Shown: piece by piece, positions 33,828-43,305 of the stretch
How positions within the stretch are numbered: position 1 is the stretch's first letter
Layout: every line of letters begins with the position of its first letter
DNA from: UBA2942 sp045127535
GTDB lineage: Bacteria > Bacillota > Clostridia > Lachnospirales > Lachnospiraceae
Length of the DNA stretch: 64,000 nt
Assembly: GCA_045127535.1 (NCBI GenBank)
Contig: JBGVQN010000009.1
Coordinates: 54,786-118,785 of the forward strand
Direction: 5' to 3'
Position numbers and translations under genes: made by a program
The notes under the pieces: model-generated
What the model was told of the DNA's origin: nothing
The model's input: the letters and a program-made list of their open reading frames with translations, nothing else
Databases searched by the model: none

Positions 33828-35117
33828 TTGGTACAGAGGATGAATGATGCAGATGGTTTGATAATTGGATATGATTTATGCCCGGATTTTGTACGCATCA
33901 GCTGTTACTGTCCCGGCAAAGATGAGCCGGAAGACTTTTCCTTTGATGAAGAGGGATTAAAACAATCCATTGCTACCCTGCTCTGCAAAAAAAGGGGAGC
34001 AGATGAGTGGCTGATTGGAGAAGAAGCCCTGCAGAATGCCCTGACCGGCAGCGGAATTATGGTAGATAACCTTTTGGGGATGATTCAGCGCAAGGGAGAA
34101 ACTGTTTTAGAGGGCGTTCACTATACTGCTGACAGGCTGCTGGATATTTTTCTGCGGAAAACCATTCAGATGGTTCTGGATACCTATCATCAGTCAAGGC
34201 TTGTAAAAATATTTTTTACTATTCCCAAAATGGAACCGGCATGGATGGAAACCATTTATCAGGCAGCAGCAGGCATGGGGCTGGAAAGCAGCCAGGTGCG
34301 GATTCTCTGCCATGCAGACAGCTTTGGCTGTTATATTGCCAACCATTCCAGAGGCGGACTCTCTGGCATTACAGCCTTGTTTGACCTGACCAAAATGGGT
34401 CTGGATTATTATGAAATCAGATGCAACAAATCTGTAAAGCCTCAGCAACTCCTGGTACAGCATGAGACGTTAGAGGAACGGTTCAGCCTGGATATATTAA
34501 AAGAAAAGACAGGAGTCCGTATGGCTGACTCCATCCTCACCTCCTGTGCAGACAGGCTGTTTCACGGAAAAGTGGTAACACAGGTATTTCTGGCAGGAGA
34601 AGGGCTGGCACACTGCCAGGAGTGGTCAGAAAAATTCCTTGCTACCATCTGTAAACAGAGAAAGGTCTATTACCACCACAACCTGTTTGCCCAAGGTGCT
34701 CTGGCAGCAGCTCTTGCATCCTTAGATGCAGGGGGGAATCCGCCTTATCTGTTGCTTTGCGAAGGCAGGATCCCTTCTGACATTTCTATGGAAGTGGTAC
34801 AGCAAAACACCAGAAAAAAACTCGTACTCTGTCAGGGTGGAAGTGACTGGTACGAAGCTGGCGCTACAGTAGAACTGATACCGGATATTTGCGACAGTCT
34901 CCAGTTACAGATCTGCAGATTGACAGACAGACGTACCAGAACCTGTTCTATTTCTCTGGAAGCGCTGCCAAAGCGTCCAGAACGTACCACCCGCCTGGAA
35001 GTAAAGATTTATTTCCGCTCGTCAGAAGAAATGACAGTGCGGGTAAAAGATCTTGGTTTTGGAGAGCTGTATCCGGCTACAGACACTATAATAGAAGAAA
35101 AAGTTTATATCGGCTAA
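33828..35117 (+). CDS. DUF5716 family actin/Hsp70-like ATPase-fold protein
   Basis: A 429-residue protein of the DUF5716 family. I see an actin/Hsp70-type layout: phosphate loop LIIGYDLCPDFVRISCY at residue 10, a second phosphate loop FDLTKMGLDYYEI near residue 186, and an adenosine-like VFLAGEGLAHC near residue 252. The C-terminal 80 residues (LEVKIYFRSSEEMTVRVKD, then GFGELYPATD) resemble the beta domain after the Hsp70 ATPase. Glycines of the loops are only partly kept, so hydrolysis is uncertain. The TTG start sits directly behind the DUF5717 stop with AAGG overlapping it, implying coupled translation. Confidence 0.7.
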   Translation: MVQRMNDADGLIIGYDLCPDFVRISCYCPGKDEPEDFSFDEEGLKQSIATLLCKKRGADEWLIGEEALQNALTGSGIMVDNLLGMIQRKGETVLEGVHYTADRLLDIFLRKTIQMVLDTYHQSRLVKIFFTIPKMEPAWMETIYQAAAGMGLESSQVRILCHADSFGCYIANHSRGGLSGITALFDLTKMGLDYYEIRCNKSVKPQQLLVQHETLEERFSLDILKEKTGVRMADSILTSCADRLFHGKVVTQVFLAGEGLAHCQEWSEKFLATICKQRKVYYHHNLFAQGALAAALASLDAGGNPPYLLLCEGRIPSDISMEVVQQNTRKKLVLCQGGSDWYEAGATVELIPDICDSLQLQICRLTDRRTRTCSISLEALPKRPERTTRLEVKIYFRSSEEMTVRVKDLGFGELYPATDTIIEEKVYIG

Positions 35118-35187
35118 CGGGTAAAACAATATCCCCCATAATCTGATGCCCACACTCTTGTAAACGTCCGGGAAAGGAGAATGAAAG

Positions 35188-35988
35188 ATGAACCGATATC
35201 TGTTATGCAGAAAAAGAGTGAACAGGCCATATGTAGTAAAGGAGCTTGGACTGCGGATCTATTCTCCGGAGGAACTCTGTTATTTTATTTATCAGAATCT
35301 TCCCTTGATTGAAAACAGCTTTCTGGATGAGAATTTCTATGAATTTATTGGGCAGGACTGTGGCATGCCGGAGACTGCAAGACAAATGGAGCGATATGCC
35401 AGAGCCAGTCAGTCTCCCTTAGAAGCACTGCGGATTTTATTTTCGGCAGTAGGGTATTATACAGAAGAAGAATGCAGTCGGTTTTGCAAACGTCTGATGC
35501 AGCAGCTGCACAACTCTCCTGACCGGATTTATGAAGAAAAAGCAGATCTGCTGGTTCAGCTTGGGCGGTATCAGGAAGCTGTGCAGTATTATGAAAAGAT
35601 AAGCAGCGCCAGACATGGACAGTCTGCTGCACCGGTGTTGGAAAAAATGGCAGGACTGTATTTGAGAATGGGACAGCAGAAAAAGGCAATGGAGCATTTG
35701 ATTTCCTTATGGAAGCTGACCAAAGAAAAGAAAGCTGCCAGGGCACTGTGCTTTGGCTGCCTGTTTACAGGACAGGAAGTGAGCGAATTGGGGGCAGATA
35801 TCCCAGAGGCATTGCAGCAGCAGTACAGTCAGGAGTATGAGCTCATCCGTCAGGAAGTGGAAAACCAGGTTGGAGAAGGTCCAGTAGAGACAGTTATGAC
35901 AGATCATTTTCAGGGGCGGAGAGAAGAACTGGAGCAGTATTTTTACCTAGAAAAGCAGGCATACCGGAAAATGATGGGGATTGCATAA
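35188..35988 (+). CDS. Helical-repeat (TPR-like) protein of the DUF5717/DUF5716 cassette
   Basis: A 266-residue soluble protein without a recognised family. The N-terminal 80 residues open with MNRYLLCRKRVNRPYVVKEL and look globular. From about residue 115 the sequence has TPR-like helix pairs (EKADLLVQLGRYQEAVQYYE, then MAGLYLRMGQQKKAMEHLIS). The end is glutamate-rich. The ATG follows AAAGGAG 70 bp after the DUF5716 stop, so it is probably in the same operon. By context it is a partner of the two larger proteins. Confidence 0.65.
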   Translation: MNRYLLCRKRVNRPYVVKELGLRIYSPEELCYFIYQNLPLIENSFLDENFYEFIGQDCGMPETARQMERYARASQSPLEALRILFSAVGYYTEEECSRFCKRLMQQLHNSPDRIYEEKADLLVQLGRYQEAVQYYEKISSARHGQSAAPVLEKMAGLYLRMGQQKKAMEHLISLWKLTKEKKAARALCFGCLFTGQEVSELGADIPEALQQQYSQEYELIRQEVENQVGEGPVETVMTDHFQGRREELEQYFYLEKQAYRKMMGIA

Positions 35989-36029
35989 AAACCTGCTTGA
36001 CAAAAACCATATAAATAGCTATGATGAAA

Positions 36030-36298
36030 ACAGTCACATCTAAGGAAAGGTGATGAAGCAGAGGAGTACTGTTTGGAGGCGGACAGAGAGGTGGCCGGAT
36101 GTTGAGAGGCCATTACGTACAGAAGGATAGGAAGGTAGCTGCTGAACTGGATTTTTGAACGGCAAGACTCATTAGAGAATCCCGGTTAGTCCCCGTTATC
36201 GGTCACAAGGGAATCGGAGCAGCAGCTCCCGTTCTGAAATGAAGGTGGTACCGTGCATATGCGCCCTTTATGGAGATCATTCCATAAAGGGCTTTTTT
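36030..36298 (+). promoter_or_regulatory. T-box riboswitch for valS
   Basis: The T-box sequence AAGGTGGTACCGTG lies at 36242-36255, followed by the terminator GCCCTTTATGGA/TCCATAAAGGGC and six T residues. Upstream is a stem I region with GTGGCC/GGCCATTAC pairing; GTA at 36135-36137 is my best valine specifier candidate. Uncharged tRNA-Val would prevent termination and raise valS expression. Confidence 0.93.
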
Positions 36299-36503
36299 AT
36301 TTTATTTCATCGCATGCAAAGAGGGTACCGGAAAAAGGTATTGTAAAATTCACCTGCAGGGAGAGTCGTGTGGACAACAGTGGGACAGCTGTTGCGTCAC
36401 AGGGCAGTTTGTGCGGAAGCGTCACAAATTGTCTGATTGCAGAGGGGTATGATAGGCCCATTGCAATTGTTACCCGGCAAGTCGCTTCAGAATGGAGGAT
36501 ATG

Positions 36504-39143
36504 ATGAAAGAATTAGAAAAAACATACAGCCCTGCTGATATAGAGGAGCGTCTGTATGAAAAGTGGTTGGACAAAAAGTATTTTCACGCAGAAGTAGATA
36601 GAAGCAAGAAGCCATTTACCATTGTAATGCCGCCGCCAAATGTAACCGGTCAGCTGCACATGGGTCATGCATTGGACAACACCATGCAGGACATTCTCTG
36701 CCGTTATAAGAGAATGCAGGGGTATAACGTATTATGGCAGCCAGGTACAGACCATGCAGCCATTGCCACAGAGGTAAAGGTCATTGACAAGCTGAAAAAA
36801 GAAGGCATTGATAAGAATGACATTGGACGTGAGAAGTTTTTAGAGCATGCCTGGGAGTGGAAGCGTGAGTACGGCGGAAGAATCATCAACCAGTTAAAGA
36901 AGTTAGGTTCTTCTGCAGACTGGGACAGAGAGCGTTTTACCATGGACGAGGGCTGCTCCAAGGCAGTAGAGGAAGTCTTTATCCGTCTGTATGAAAAAGG
37001 CTGGATCTACAAAGGCTCCCGTATCGTAAACTGGTGTCCTGTATGTAAGACCTCCATTTCTGATGCAGAGGTAGAGCATACAGAGCAGGCAGGCCATTTC
37101 TGGCATATTAAGTACCCGATCGTAGGGGAGGAAGGCAGATTCGTAGAGATCGCCACCACCAGACCGGAGACCATGCTTGGAGATACTGCAGTGGCAGTCA
37201 ATCCGGAGGATGACCGTTACAAGGATATCGTAGGCAAGATGCTGCTGCTGCCTCTGGTCAACAAGGAGATCCCGGTAGTGGCAGATCCATATGTAGACAA
37301 AGAGTTTGGAACCGGTTGTGTCAAGATCACCCCAGCCCATGATCCTAACGACTTTGAAGTAGGAAAGCGTCACAGCCTGCCGGAGATCAACATCATGAAT
37401 GATGATGCCACCATCAACAATCACGGCGGTAAATATGCAGGCATGGATCGTTACGAGGCAAGAAAGCTGATCGTACAGGAATTAGATGAGCTGGGCTTAC
37501 TGGTAAAGATCGAAGACCACGTACACAATGTAGGTACCCATGACCGTTGTAAGACCACCATTGAGCCACTGATCAAGCAGCAGTGGTTTGTAAAGATGGA
37601 TGAGATGATCAAGCCTGCTGTAGAGGCAGTAAAGTCCGGTGAGATCAAGCTGCTGCCGGAGCGCATGGACCGTACTTACTTTAACTGGACAGACAACATC
37701 CGTGACTGGTGTATTTCCAGACAGCTGTGGTGGGGACACAGGATCCCGGCTTACTATTGTAAGGATTGTGGTGAAATGGTTGTGTCCAGAGACGCAGTGA
37801 CGGTATGCCCTAAGTGCGGCAGCGTACACATGGAGCAGGATCCGGATACATTGGACACCTGGTTTTCTTCTGCACTGTGGCCATTCTCCACATTGGGCTG
37901 GCCGGAGCAGACAGAGGATCTGGATTACTTCTATCCGACAGACGTACTGGTAACCGGCTATGATATTATCTTCTTCTGGGTCATCCGTATGATCTTCTCC
38001 GGCTATGAGCAGACCGGTAAGGCGCCGTTCCATACGGTACTGTTCCATGGTCTGGTCAGAGACTCTCAGGGACGTAAGATGAGTAAGTCTCTGGGCAATG
38101 GTATCGATCCATTAGAGGTCATTGATAAATATGGTGCAGATGCCCTGCGTCTCACCCTGATTACCGGTAATGCACCAGGTAATGACATGCGTTTCTACTG
38201 GGAGAGAGTAGAAGCATCCCGTAACTTTGCCAACAAGCTGTGGAACGCATCCCGTTTCATTATGATGAACATGGAAAAGGCATCCTCAGACAATGTCACT
38301 CTGGCAGATCTGACCAACGCAGACAAGTGGATTCTGTCCAAGGCAAACCGTCTTGCCAAGGAAGTGACTGAAAATATGGACAAGTATGAAATGGGTATTG
38401 CTGTACAAAAGGTTTACGATTTTGTATGGGAAGAATTCTGCGACTGGTATATCGAGATGGTAAAGCCACGTCTGTGGAATGCAGAGGACAAGACCCAGGC
38501 AGCTGCCATCTGGACATTAAAGACTGTCCTGATCCAGTCCTTAAAGCTGCTGCACCCATTCATTCCATTTATTACAGAGGAGATCTTCTGCAACCTGCAG
38601 GATGCAGAGGAATCCATTATGATCTCTGAATGGCCGCAGTTCCAGAATGCATGGGACTTCGCCCAGGAGGAAAATGCAGTAGAGACCATCAAGGAAGCAG
38701 TACGCAGCATCCGTGCAGTACGTCTGTCCATGAATGTACCACCAAGCAAAAAGGCTACCATCTATGTAGTCAGCGAGCAGGACAAGGTACGTGAGATCTT
38801 TGAGACCTCCAAGGTATTCTTTGCACAGCTTGGTTCTGCAAGTGAGGTACTGGTACAGGCTGATAAGACCGGCATCGGGGAAGATGCAGTCTCTGCTGTG
38901 ACAGCAGATGCAGTGCTGTATATGCCTCTGGCAGAGCTGGTTGACATCTCCAAGGAGATCGAGCGCCTGCAGAAGGAAGCAGAAAAGCTGACCAAGGAGC
39001 TGGCACGTTCCAAGGGCATGTTAAGCAATGAGAAGTTTATCAGCAAGGCACCTGCTGCCAAGATCGCAGAGGAACAGGAGAAGCTGGCACGCTACGAAGC
39101 AATGATGGCCCAGGTACAGGAGAGACTGGAGGCACTGCAGTAA
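36504..39143 (+). CDS. valS: Valyl-tRNA synthetase
   Basis: An 879-residue class I aminoacyl-tRNA synthetase that charges tRNA-Val and edits misactivated threonine. The HIGH-type motif is PPPNVTGQLHMGHAL near residue 45 and the KMSKS motif is RKMSKSLGNG near residue 525. A long insert between them is the CP1 editing domain (TTRPETMLGDTAVAVNP). The C-terminus is an arm with a coiled coil (EIERLQKEAEKLTKELA), as in bacterial ValRS. ATG 36504 follows GGAGG at five bases. A T-box precedes it; the 200 bp between terminator and start hold one hairpin (TTTGTG/CACAAA) and no gene. Confidence 0.97.
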   Translation: MKELEKTYSPADIEERLYEKWLDKKYFHAEVDRSKKPFTIVMPPPNVTGQLHMGHALDNTMQDILCRYKRMQGYNVLWQPGTDHAAIATEVKVIDKLKKEGIDKNDIGREKFLEHAWEWKREYGGRIINQLKKLGSSADWDRERFTMDEGCSKAVEEVFIRLYEKGWIYKGSRIVNWCPVCKTSISDAEVEHTEQAGHFWHIKYPIVGEEGRFVEIATTRPETMLGDTAVAVNPEDDRYKDIVGKMLLLPLVNKEIPVVADPYVDKEFGTGCVKITPAHDPNDFEVGKRHSLPEINIMNDDATINNHGGKYAGMDRYEARKLIVQELDELGLLVKIEDHVHNVGTHDRCKTTIEPLIKQQWFVKMDEMIKPAVEAVKSGEIKLLPERMDRTYFNWTDNIRDWCISRQLWWGHRIPAYYCKDCGEMVVSRDAVTVCPKCGSVHMEQDPDTLDTWFSSALWPFSTLGWPEQTEDLDYFYPTDVLVTGYDIIFFWVIRMIFSGYEQTGKAPFHTVLFHGLVRDSQGRKMSKSLGNGIDPLEVIDKYGADALRLTLITGNAPGNDMRFYWERVEASRNFANKLWNASRFIMMNMEKASSDNVTLADLTNADKWILSKANRLAKEVTENMDKYEMGIAVQKVYDFVWEEFCDWYIEMVKPRLWNAEDKTQAAAIWTLKTVLIQSLKLLHPFIPFITEEIFCNLQDAEESIMISEWPQFQNAWDFAQEENAVETIKEAVRSIRAVRLSMNVPPSKKATIYVVSEQDKVREIFETSKVFFAQLGSASEVLVQADKTGIGEDAVSAVTADAVLYMPLAELVDISKEIERLQKEAEKLTKELARSKGMLSNEKFISKAPAAKIAEEQEKLARYEAMMAQVQERLEALQ

Positions 39144-39153
39144 AATAGCATGG

Positions 39154-39369
39154 ATACCCGACTACCCGGACGGAGTTAGCCAGACTGGATGCATTTGCAC
39201 GCAAAACACGCTCTCGCTTCGGGAAGTACGCAGCGGTTCTAAGGCCGCAGACAGGCAAAATCAGTCGTAAGTAAACTTACGGCTGATTTCACCTGTCTGC
39301 GGCCTAAGAACCGGCGTCCTTCAGAGTTTTGTTTAGCAAAGGCAGCCAGCCTGGCTAACTCCTGGGTAT
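39154..39369. repeat. Related palindromic element with different outer arms
   Basis: Outer arms ATACCC ... GGAGTTAGCCAG pair with CTGGCTAACTCC ... GGGTAT. Inside is the shared core in reverse (CGCTCTCGCTTCGG, near 39211) and a very strong 78 bp hairpin at 39235-39312 opening GGTTCTAAGGCCGCAGACAG. Follows valS directly; no gene is encoded. Confidence 0.8.
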
Positions 39370-39663
39370 TGGTAAATCTCCAGGTGTATTTGTAAATGTG
39401 GAATGTGGTCGACTTAGCAGGAAACTGGTTGCTGCAGAGTGCAAAGTATATTTGCAAGCATGGAAATGCGTCTATGCGGGCAAGGCCTGTGAGCTGGTGC
39501 ATAAAGTGGACTGCAGTGTAGCATGGCAGTTGTGAATAAGAAGGTAGGGAAGCAGGTTTTCACGGGGGATTCGTATAAATGCGGAGCGTGGAGATCTGCT
39601 TTTTATATCGATGTTTTACAGAGTGTCAGGGAAGGTGTTTTGCAATCGACTATTCTCATATTT

Positions 39664-39905
39664 GAACAATAACGAAAGTCTGCTACGTATCAGCTTTGTG
39701 AAGTGCCTGTCAGAAAATGTTTTCTAAGCAGGCTCTTAAAAACGCCGGCACTTTAAATTTTGCACCGTAGGTGCAAAATTTATTAGTACCGCTGGGTTTT
39801 TACCGAAGCGAGAGCATGCAAACGTATCATAAATGATACGTCGCGTGCAAACATTTTCTGACAGGCACTTCACAAAGCGTCCGGTAACAAGTTGTGCAAT
39901 TGTCT
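39664..39905. repeat. Full-length nested-palindrome repeat, copy B
   Basis: Ends GAACAATAACGAAAG and TTGTGCAATTG. The long arms TTTGTGAAGTGCCTGTCAGA and its exact complement differ from copy A's arms yet pair perfectly. An AAATTTTGCACC hairpin, core TACCGAAGCGAGAGC and the small palindrome ACGTATCAT/ATGATACGT lie inside. The remaining stretch 39370-39663 shows no gene. Confidence 0.85.
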
Positions 39906-39933
39906 ATTTCAGATTAGTTGGAAGGAGAAGGTT

Positions 39934-40908
39934 TTGGAGAATAAGAAGACAAATTTTTATAGTATTATACATGAGATCTGCAGGGAGCAGGGGATCGTCT
40001 GCAGGGATTATGCAGATGGATGGGCGTTTGAATTGTCCAGAGAGGGGAAACACAGTTTTATTTTTGGCTATCAGTTTGGGCTGAATCTTTCTGCAGTGCA
40101 GCAGATCTGCAATGACAAGGGGGCAGCCAGTGAGGTGATGGCGGCTAAGGGGATCGCCCATGTGCATCATCAGGCTTTTATGTGTCCTCCTATGCAGAAG
40201 TTTGTTGGAGGAGATGGGTGCTTTCAGGAGATTTTGGATCTGTTTGAGGCACAGGGACGTGACCTGGTGGTGAAGGATAATGAGGGCACCGGAGGCAATC
40301 TGGTGTTTCATGTGACCAGCCGCAAGGCACTGGAGCTGGCAGCTTTTGAGATCTTTTCTTCCTGTAACTCCATTGCTTTGTGCCCTTATTATGATATTTT
40401 GCAGGAGTATCGGGTGGTGCTGTTGGATGGAGAGGTCAAGGTGATCTTCTCCAAGCTCCGTCAGGGGATTACAGGAGATGGTACCTCCAGCCTGCTTGCA
40501 TTGTATCAGCAGTATCTGGCAGAGGAAGGCGCAAAAGAGGATGGTGCGGCAAAGAGCGCTGCGATCGAGCAGGCAGCAGCTGAAAGCGGATTTTTACTGC
40601 AGGATCTGAGCCGGATTTCTGAGAAAGGAAAGTTTTATCCCTTCCAGTGGAAGCACAACTTAGGACAGGGAGCAGGCGCGCAGCTCATTGTACCAGAGGA
40701 CGTACCGGAAGCAGTGGCGCTGGCCAGACAGACAGCAGAGGCGCTGCAGGTGCGGTTTGGTTCCTTTGATGTGATACGGACAGCAGAGGGGATGTTGGTA
40801 TTAGAGGTGAACACCGGCGTGATGATGGAAAATCTGGCTGGTATGAGTGAGAAAAATTACAGGATGGTAAAGTCTGTTTATACGGAGGCCATTGAAAAAA
40901 TGCTCTGA
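39934..40908 (+). CDS. ATP-grasp domain protein (RimK/glutathione-synthetase-like)
   Basis: A 324-residue ligase-like protein. ATP-grasp features are visible: DLVVKDNEGTGGNLVFHV near residue 110 (lysine plus glycine-rich loop), the acid pair in YDILQEYRVVLLDGEVKV, and the metal-binding end FDVIRTAEGMLVLEVNTGVMMENL with Glu and Asn. Such enzymes join a carboxylate to an amine using ATP. The substrate is unknown and no peptide precursor is adjacent. TTG 39934 follows GGAAGGAGAAGG; an in-frame ATG at 39892 lies inside the repeat and lacks a ribosome site. Confidence 0.78.
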   Translation: MENKKTNFYSIIHEICREQGIVCRDYADGWAFELSREGKHSFIFGYQFGLNLSAVQQICNDKGAASEVMAAKGIAHVHHQAFMCPPMQKFVGGDGCFQEILDLFEAQGRDLVVKDNEGTGGNLVFHVTSRKALELAAFEIFSSCNSIALCPYYDILQEYRVVLLDGEVKVIFSKLRQGITGDGTSSLLALYQQYLAEEGAKEDGAAKSAAIEQAAAESGFLLQDLSRISEKGKFYPFQWKHNLGQGAGAQLIVPEDVPEAVALARQTAEALQVRFGSFDVIRTAEGMLVLEVNTGVMMENLAGMSEKNYRMVKSVYTEAIEKML

Positions 40909-40934
40909 TAGGGGTTTCGCCATTTTCGATATTA

Positions 40935-40943
40935 TGCTATAAT
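40935..40943 (+). promoter_or_regulatory. Extended -10 promoter element
   Basis: TGCTATAAT: an extended -10 box without a clear -35. It is upstream of the 49-residue gene and the TPR protein. A hairpin (AGGCAG/CTGCCT) lies in the leader. Confidence 0.4.
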
Positions 40944-41106
40944 AAAATAATGAGTGTGGTTTTACATCCATCACCATATAACACAGATAATTGACAGGCA
41001 GCTGCGGTCAGTTTGTCTGCCTGATGGCACAAAGGCAGCAACAGATGGCAGGATTTGATAGAATCATAGAGCAAGGGGAAGTCTGTTTCCCGAATTGGAG
41101 GTTATT

Positions 41107-41256
41107 ATGATTAATTTCGAAGAAGAATTGGCAAAATTCCGCCCCAGCGAAGAAATCAGTCAGAATAAAGACGAGGCAGTACACGATAAATCCACTGATT
41201 TATCCGATATTATGATGGAAATTTTAAAGCAGATGAATGAAACAACCAAAAGTTGA
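41107..41256 (+). CDS. Small acidic protein (49 residues), unknown
   Basis: ATG 41107 follows GGAGG at five bases. The 49-residue product opens MINFEEELAKFRPSEEIS and is strongly acidic in its first half, with a hydrophobic helix-like end (LSDIMMEILKQMN). It ends 23 bp before the TPR gene and probably forms an operon with it. I recognise no family; a short adaptor or regulator of the TPR protein is possible. Confidence 0.6.
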   Translation: MINFEEELAKFRPSEEISQNKDEAVHDKSTDLSDIMMEILKQMNETTKS

Positions 41257-41279
41257 TTCATACAATAGGGGTGAAAAGC

Positions 41280-42767
41280 ATGAATTGTTGCAATTGTGAT
41301 GTGAGTTTAACAAAGAATCACATCTGTCCAAACTGCGGTACAGATTACAGCTTGTACGTGCGGATACTGGAATTATCTAACGAGTATTATAATGACGGTC
41401 TCATGAAAGCCCGTGCCAGGGATTTATCCGGTGCTGCAGAAAAATTACGAACCAGTCTGCAGTTGAATAAGCGAAATGTACCGGCCAGAAATCTTCTTGG
41501 CCTTATTTACTATGAAATGGGAGATGCCGACCTGGCATTGAAGGAATGGAATGTCAGCCGTATGCTGAAATTCCGCAGCAATCCTGCGGACAAGTATGTA
41601 GAAGAACTGCTGTCAGACACAGAGTCTGTTAACAGTTATAATAATTCCATCTGCAAGTTTAATCTGGCTCTGCAGAATGTGCAGGAGGAAAATAACGTTG
41701 ATCTGGCCATTGTCCAGCTGAAAAAAGTGATCAACATCAATCCAAGACTGTTAAAAGCCTATCAGTTGCTGGCACTGCTTTACATCAAAACAGGCCAGTA
41801 TGCCAAGGCACTGGCGGTGTTAAACAGATGTCTGGAAGTGGACAGAGGCAATATCTGTGCCAGAGCATATATCAATGAGTTAAAGACCAGAAAGCTGGTA
41901 CAGGATAAAAAAGAACGCCTGACTGCAGGAGAAAAGGAACGGGCAGACGTAGTTGTTCCTACTAAAATACGGGATGTGGGTACTTATGTTTCCAATGGAT
42001 TGTATATTTTGCTGGGTGTTGTTCTGGCGATTGGAATCTTCTGGTATGCCATTGTGCCGGAGATCCGTACCGAGTATGAAAGCGTAAGCCGCTATACGGC
42101 CAGTGAATACGAAGGAAAAATTGATGACCTGAACAGAGAAGTGACAGAACTGACGGATCAGGTGGAAGAATTGAACGACACCATCGAAGAGATGGAAAAG
42201 GATTCCCAAGAAGCCAGGGCAGATTATGAGGCGAATGCAAGCAATTCAGAAGGCATTATTGCAGACTATAACAAGCTGCTGGATATTTTTGCATTGTATG
42301 TGAATCATGATTATATGAATGTAGAGACAGCTTTTGATGGACTGTCTCTGCGGGATTCTGAGGAAACTGCTTATCAGGATATGTATCGCCAGGTGCGGGA
42401 CAACATTCAGAATGAAATGCCTACCCAGCTGTTGGTATGGGCAAATTATTACCGGGACAGCGGGGATTATCAGCATGCGGCGGAATATTATGATCAGGTG
42501 CTTACCTATCAGCAGGATGCCAATACCTTATATTGGGCTGGTGTAAGTTATCAGAATCTGAATAACAAGGATAAAGCTGTGAGCTATTATACCATGGTGG
42601 CGGAGAATTATGTGGAAACAGAGTTTTTCGAACCAGCTGTGGAGCAGATTGCGGCTTTACAGGGCGGACATGCAGATACTTTGAAGGCCCAGTATAGACA
42701 GCTGTGGCAGGAGAAACAGGCAGCGGCTCAGGGGGATGAGCAGGGCGGAGAGAATCAGAATCCGTAA
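41280..42767 (+). CDS. Zinc-ribbon, TPR and membrane-anchored coiled-coil protein
   Basis: A 495-residue protein. It begins with a zinc ribbon (CCNCDVSLTKNHICPNCG), followed by TPR-like helices at residues 40-200 (AAEKLRTSLQLNKRNVPARN, AKALAVLNRCLEVDRGN). One membrane segment lies near residues 242-262 (GLYILLGVVLAIGIFWYAIV), then a coiled coil (IDDLNREVTELTDQVEELND) and a second outer TPR block. The topology puts the zinc ribbon inside and the second TPR block outside. ATG 41280 follows AGGGGTG. The role is unknown; linking cytoplasm and envelope by protein contacts is inferred. Confidence 0.75.
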   Translation: MNCCNCDVSLTKNHICPNCGTDYSLYVRILELSNEYYNDGLMKARARDLSGAAEKLRTSLQLNKRNVPARNLLGLIYYEMGDADLALKEWNVSRMLKFRSNPADKYVEELLSDTESVNSYNNSICKFNLALQNVQEENNVDLAIVQLKKVININPRLLKAYQLLALLYIKTGQYAKALAVLNRCLEVDRGNICARAYINELKTRKLVQDKKERLTAGEKERADVVVPTKIRDVGTYVSNGLYILLGVVLAIGIFWYAIVPEIRTEYESVSRYTASEYEGKIDDLNREVTELTDQVEELNDTIEEMEKDSQEARADYEANASNSEGIIADYNKLLDIFALYVNHDYMNVETAFDGLSLRDSEETAYQDMYRQVRDNIQNEMPTQLLVWANYYRDSGDYQHAAEYYDQVLTYQQDANTLYWAGVSYQNLNNKDKAVSYYTMVAENYVETEFFEPAVEQIAALQGGHADTLKAQYRQLWQEKQAAAQGDEQGGENQNP

Positions 42768-42793
42768 GGTTGTATAAAGAATAAATGTGAGAA

Positions 42794-42840
42794 AGACTGT
42801 TACGAACAGGGAAAATGACCTGTAGTAGCAGTCTTTTTTT
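42794..42840 (+). terminator. Intrinsic terminator of the TPR gene
   Basis: Stem AGACTGTTAC (42794-42803) with GTAGCAGTCT (42825-42834), inner pair ACAGG/CCTGT, and seven T residues. Confidence 0.9.
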
Positions 42841-42849
42841 GTGTACAAA

Positions 42850-43296
42850 AATTAGTTCTTTGAAAAGAGTTATATACAATGGAGATATATAATGTAGCAT
42901 GGTGGAGAACTGTTCTTATAAACAATTTTAACATTATTTACTATATAATATCCAATGATTTTTAATTAATAACGGAAATAAGCCATGGTTTATTGACGTG
43001 TCGGAATATAAATGATAAAATATAAAAAAATGTAATAAAAAGGGAATTTGTATAAAAATAACTTAAAATTCTGACATATATTGACAAAATTGTGCGACAA
43101 ATAAACATTAACATTGAGAAATGCAAACAATAGATGGATATAGAATACTTTCTAGATATTACTTATATTCATGATTCCTGAAATACCAGAACTTCATTGA
43201 AAACGGAACTCAAAGAATATAATGAGTATGTAATTATAAGTTTTACAAATAACGTATCGTAATGTTCAGTCTTTCAAAATAAAAAATACAAAAGGA
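42850..43296. other. AT-rich intergenic region, 450 bp
   Basis: Very AT-rich DNA ahead of the two-gene membrane unit. TTGACA occurs at about 43082 but with only a weak -10 candidate. I see no gene and no clear repeat. Confidence 0.5.
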
Positions 43297-43305
43297 GTGT
43301 GCGGA

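Noticed and set aside
36253..36504. ORF running from the T-box into valS
   Set aside because: It lies in the T-box terminator and leader and has no protein-like content.
39892..39933. Earlier ATG start for the ATP-grasp gene
   Set aside because: It lies inside the repeat end without a ribosome site; TTG 39934 has a strong one.
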